From HB2-32-21 sp040235495 (GTDB lineage: Bacteria > Pseudomonadota > Gammaproteobacteria > Pseudomonadales > Porticoccaceae), in assembly GCA_040235495.1 (NCBI GenBank), contig JBECKV010000071.1:1-6810 (forward strand): a stretch of 6,810 nucleotides of DNA, written 5' to 3'. A model generated the notes under the pieces. That model was given only the letters and a program-made list of their open reading frames with translations, had not been told where the DNA came from and searched no databases. The translations under genes were made by a program, and so were the position numbers. Position 1 is the first letter of the stretch, and every line of letters starts with the position of its first letter. Of this stretch, positions 5,830 through 6,810 are shown piece after piece.

Positions 5830-6546
5830 ATGAATAATCACTCTCCTGACAGAAGCCGGCTGGAGCAGGTGGACTGGCGCTTGCAGGACACCAAGCAAAC
5901 ACGGTTTAAGCCACGAATCTATTTTCTCGACTGGGAAGAACTGCGGCTTTGCATCAAGGATTTTTCCCACTGCAACGCCGTGGTCAGAAGTACCCTGGGG
6001 CGCTGGACCGTAAACAGGGAAGCCTGTGTTTTACACGCTCTGCGAGGGCTACGGGGCATTCCCACGGTGATCGGCATCATGGAGGGTCCGGCACTGGTGA
6101 TGACCCGCGTCGAGGCCTCTACCCTACCCAGGCCTCCGCGCCATGGGCCGGGTGACAGGGAATCGGTAGACACTGGCCTGAGCCCGGATTTTTTCAGCCA
6201 GGCTTTCCACTTGCTTGCCAGGCTACATGAAAGAGGAGTCACCCACGGCGACATCCACAATACCAATCTACTCCTGCACAGCGATGGTCAACCATCCCTG
6301 ATCGATTTTGCCTCGGCGCTGGTAATTGATGGAGAAGTATCGAAACTAAAGTGCTGGGCCTGGCAAACCATGGCCCGAATCGACCTGATCTCCCTGCTGA
6401 ACCTGCGGCAAAAGCATTTTCCCGATCATCCCCTGACTCCGAAGGAGCAGCTTTTGCTCAACGCCCAGCCGGGGATCTACCGCTTGCACAAGCACCTGCG
6501 CGCCAATCTGATTCAGCCGCTCAAGCGCGTGTCACGCGCCCGCTGA
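5830..6546 (+). CDS. protein-kinase-like (RIO/Kdo-kinase type) predicted phosphotransferase
   Basis: This 238-residue, apparently soluble protein has a compact kinase-like fold signature. Lys43 in CIKDF is a candidate ATP-anchoring lysine and Glu64 in NREACVL a candidate helix-C glutamate. HGDIHNTN (139-146) is the catalytic loop with Asp141 as base and Asn146. LIDFAS (157-162) is the metal-binding segment, with Asp159 and DFA in place of DFG. A glycine-rich loop is not recognisable and the C-lobe is short, as in RIO, Bud32 and WaaP/Kdo-type kinases. It most resembles the small kinase-like proteins of gammaproteobacteria with a KDF...LGR...RE pattern; substrate unknown, with lipid or LPS sugars, small molecules and proteins all possible. 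ATG at 5830 is the first start after an in-frame stop at 5818, but AGGG (5826-5829) directly abuts it. An alternative GTG at 5869 has GGAG three bases upstream. The gene seems to stand alone between the tRNA and a strong terminator. No signal peptide or membrane helix is evident. Confidence 0.8.
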   Translation: MNNHSPDRSRLEQVDWRLQDTKQTRFKPRIYFLDWEELRLCIKDFSHCNAVVRSTLGRWTVNREACVLHALRGLRGIPTVIGIMEGPALVMTRVEASTLPRPPRHGPGDRESVDTGLSPDFFSQAFHLLARLHERGVTHGDIHNTNLLLHSDGQPSLIDFASALVIDGEVSKLKCWAWQTMARIDLISLLNLRQKHFPDHPLTPKEQLLLNAQPGIYRLHKHLRANLIQPLKRVSRAR

Positions 6547-6582
6547 CACTCACGATAAGTCCTTAATATGACATTGACCAGT

Positions 6583-6617
6583 AATCAAAAGGCGGCCCTG
6601 GCCGCCTTTTGATTTTT
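6583..6617. terminator. bidirectional intrinsic terminator
   Basis: AATCAAAAGGCGGCC (6583-6597) and GGCCGCCTTTTGATT (6600-6614) form a perfect 15-bp inverted repeat; at least the innermost pair must open to make a four-base loop. T residues continue to 6617 on the plus strand. The GC core flanked by A and T runs lets it act in both directions. It lies 36 bases after the kinase-like stop and 55 bases beyond the stop of the convergent minus-strand gene, so it probably ends both transcripts. Confidence 0.88.
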
Positions 6618-6669
6618 CCGAGCGCTGGCTCCCGGCCAGATATGCGCCGCTATAAATACCCGCCGCGCC

Positions 6670-6810
6670 TCAGGCCGCCAGTGCCGACTCGTCACATACC
6701 GGGTCGCGTTTGCCGTTGGCGGGCAGTTTGCGCGAACCGGGCCTGACTTCGGACGGGCCGGGGAGATCCATTTCCCTGGCCCACTCACGCATTTGCGGCA
6801 GGACGTGCTC
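6670..6810 (-). CDS. C-terminal end of an unidentified protein (partial)
   Basis: Read on the minus strand from the window edge, 46 codons stay open and end with TGA at 6672-6670. The tail starts EHVLPQMREWAREMDLPGP and ends DPVCDESALAA. Convergent placement against the terminator at 6583-6617 and a natural-looking composition suggest a real gene end. I do not recognise the family. A helical stretch (residues 1-15) followed by a proline-, glycine- and basic-residue-rich tail looks like a flexible C-terminus. The start and the main domains are outside the window. Another minus-strand frame is open across the terminator from 6788 to 6585, but it is arginine/alanine-rich and reads through the hairpin, so it is less likely. 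Confidence 0.5.
   Translation of the reverse strand, partial: EHVLPQMREWAREMDLPGPSEVRPGSRKLPANGKRDPVCDESALAA

Overview
This window is a conserved chromosomal core locus of a gammaproteobacterium: the macromolecular-synthesis operon rpsU-(yqeY)-dnaG-rpoD, with tsaD divergent upstream and a tRNA with anticodon CAU downstream. The gene order, the S21, DnaG and sigma-70 sequences and the fairly high G+C content fit the Pseudomonadales/Oceanospirillales/Marinobacter-like part of the class. An exact genus cannot be named from the sequence alone.

Layout. Positions 1-318 (minus strand) hold the N-terminal part of tsaD, needed for the t6A37 modification of tRNAs. A 177-base divergent spacer carries a good sigma-70 promoter for rpsU (ribosomal protein S21, 496-711). 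A strong intrinsic terminator (787-814) follows rpsU, so the downstream genes probably receive only read-through transcription from the rpsU promoter. yqeY (918-1370), dnaG primase (1482-3479) and the housekeeping sigma factor rpoD (3584-5395) follow on the plus strand. The dnaG-rpoD spacer contains a sigma-32 (heat-shock) promoter match interleaved with a sigma-70 promoter match. A tRNA-Ile2(CAU) gene with encoded CCA lies at 5527-5603 and has its own TATAAT box.

The last part is less conserved. A 226-base spacer precedes a 238-residue protein-kinase-like gene (5830-6546) with an intact HGD-x4-N catalytic loop but no recognisable glycine-rich loop. A perfect 15-bp inverted repeat (6583-6614) ends it and probably also ends a convergent minus-strand gene, of which only the C-terminal 46 residues are in the window (6670-6810).

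The first genes link translation (S21), replication priming (DnaG) and transcription initiation (RpoD). Internal promoters and a leaky terminator probably set their very different expression levels. I found no mobile element, CRISPR array, toxin-antitoxin pair or clearly new system. The most noteworthy points are the dual promoter before rpoD and the orphan kinase-like gene after the tRNA.
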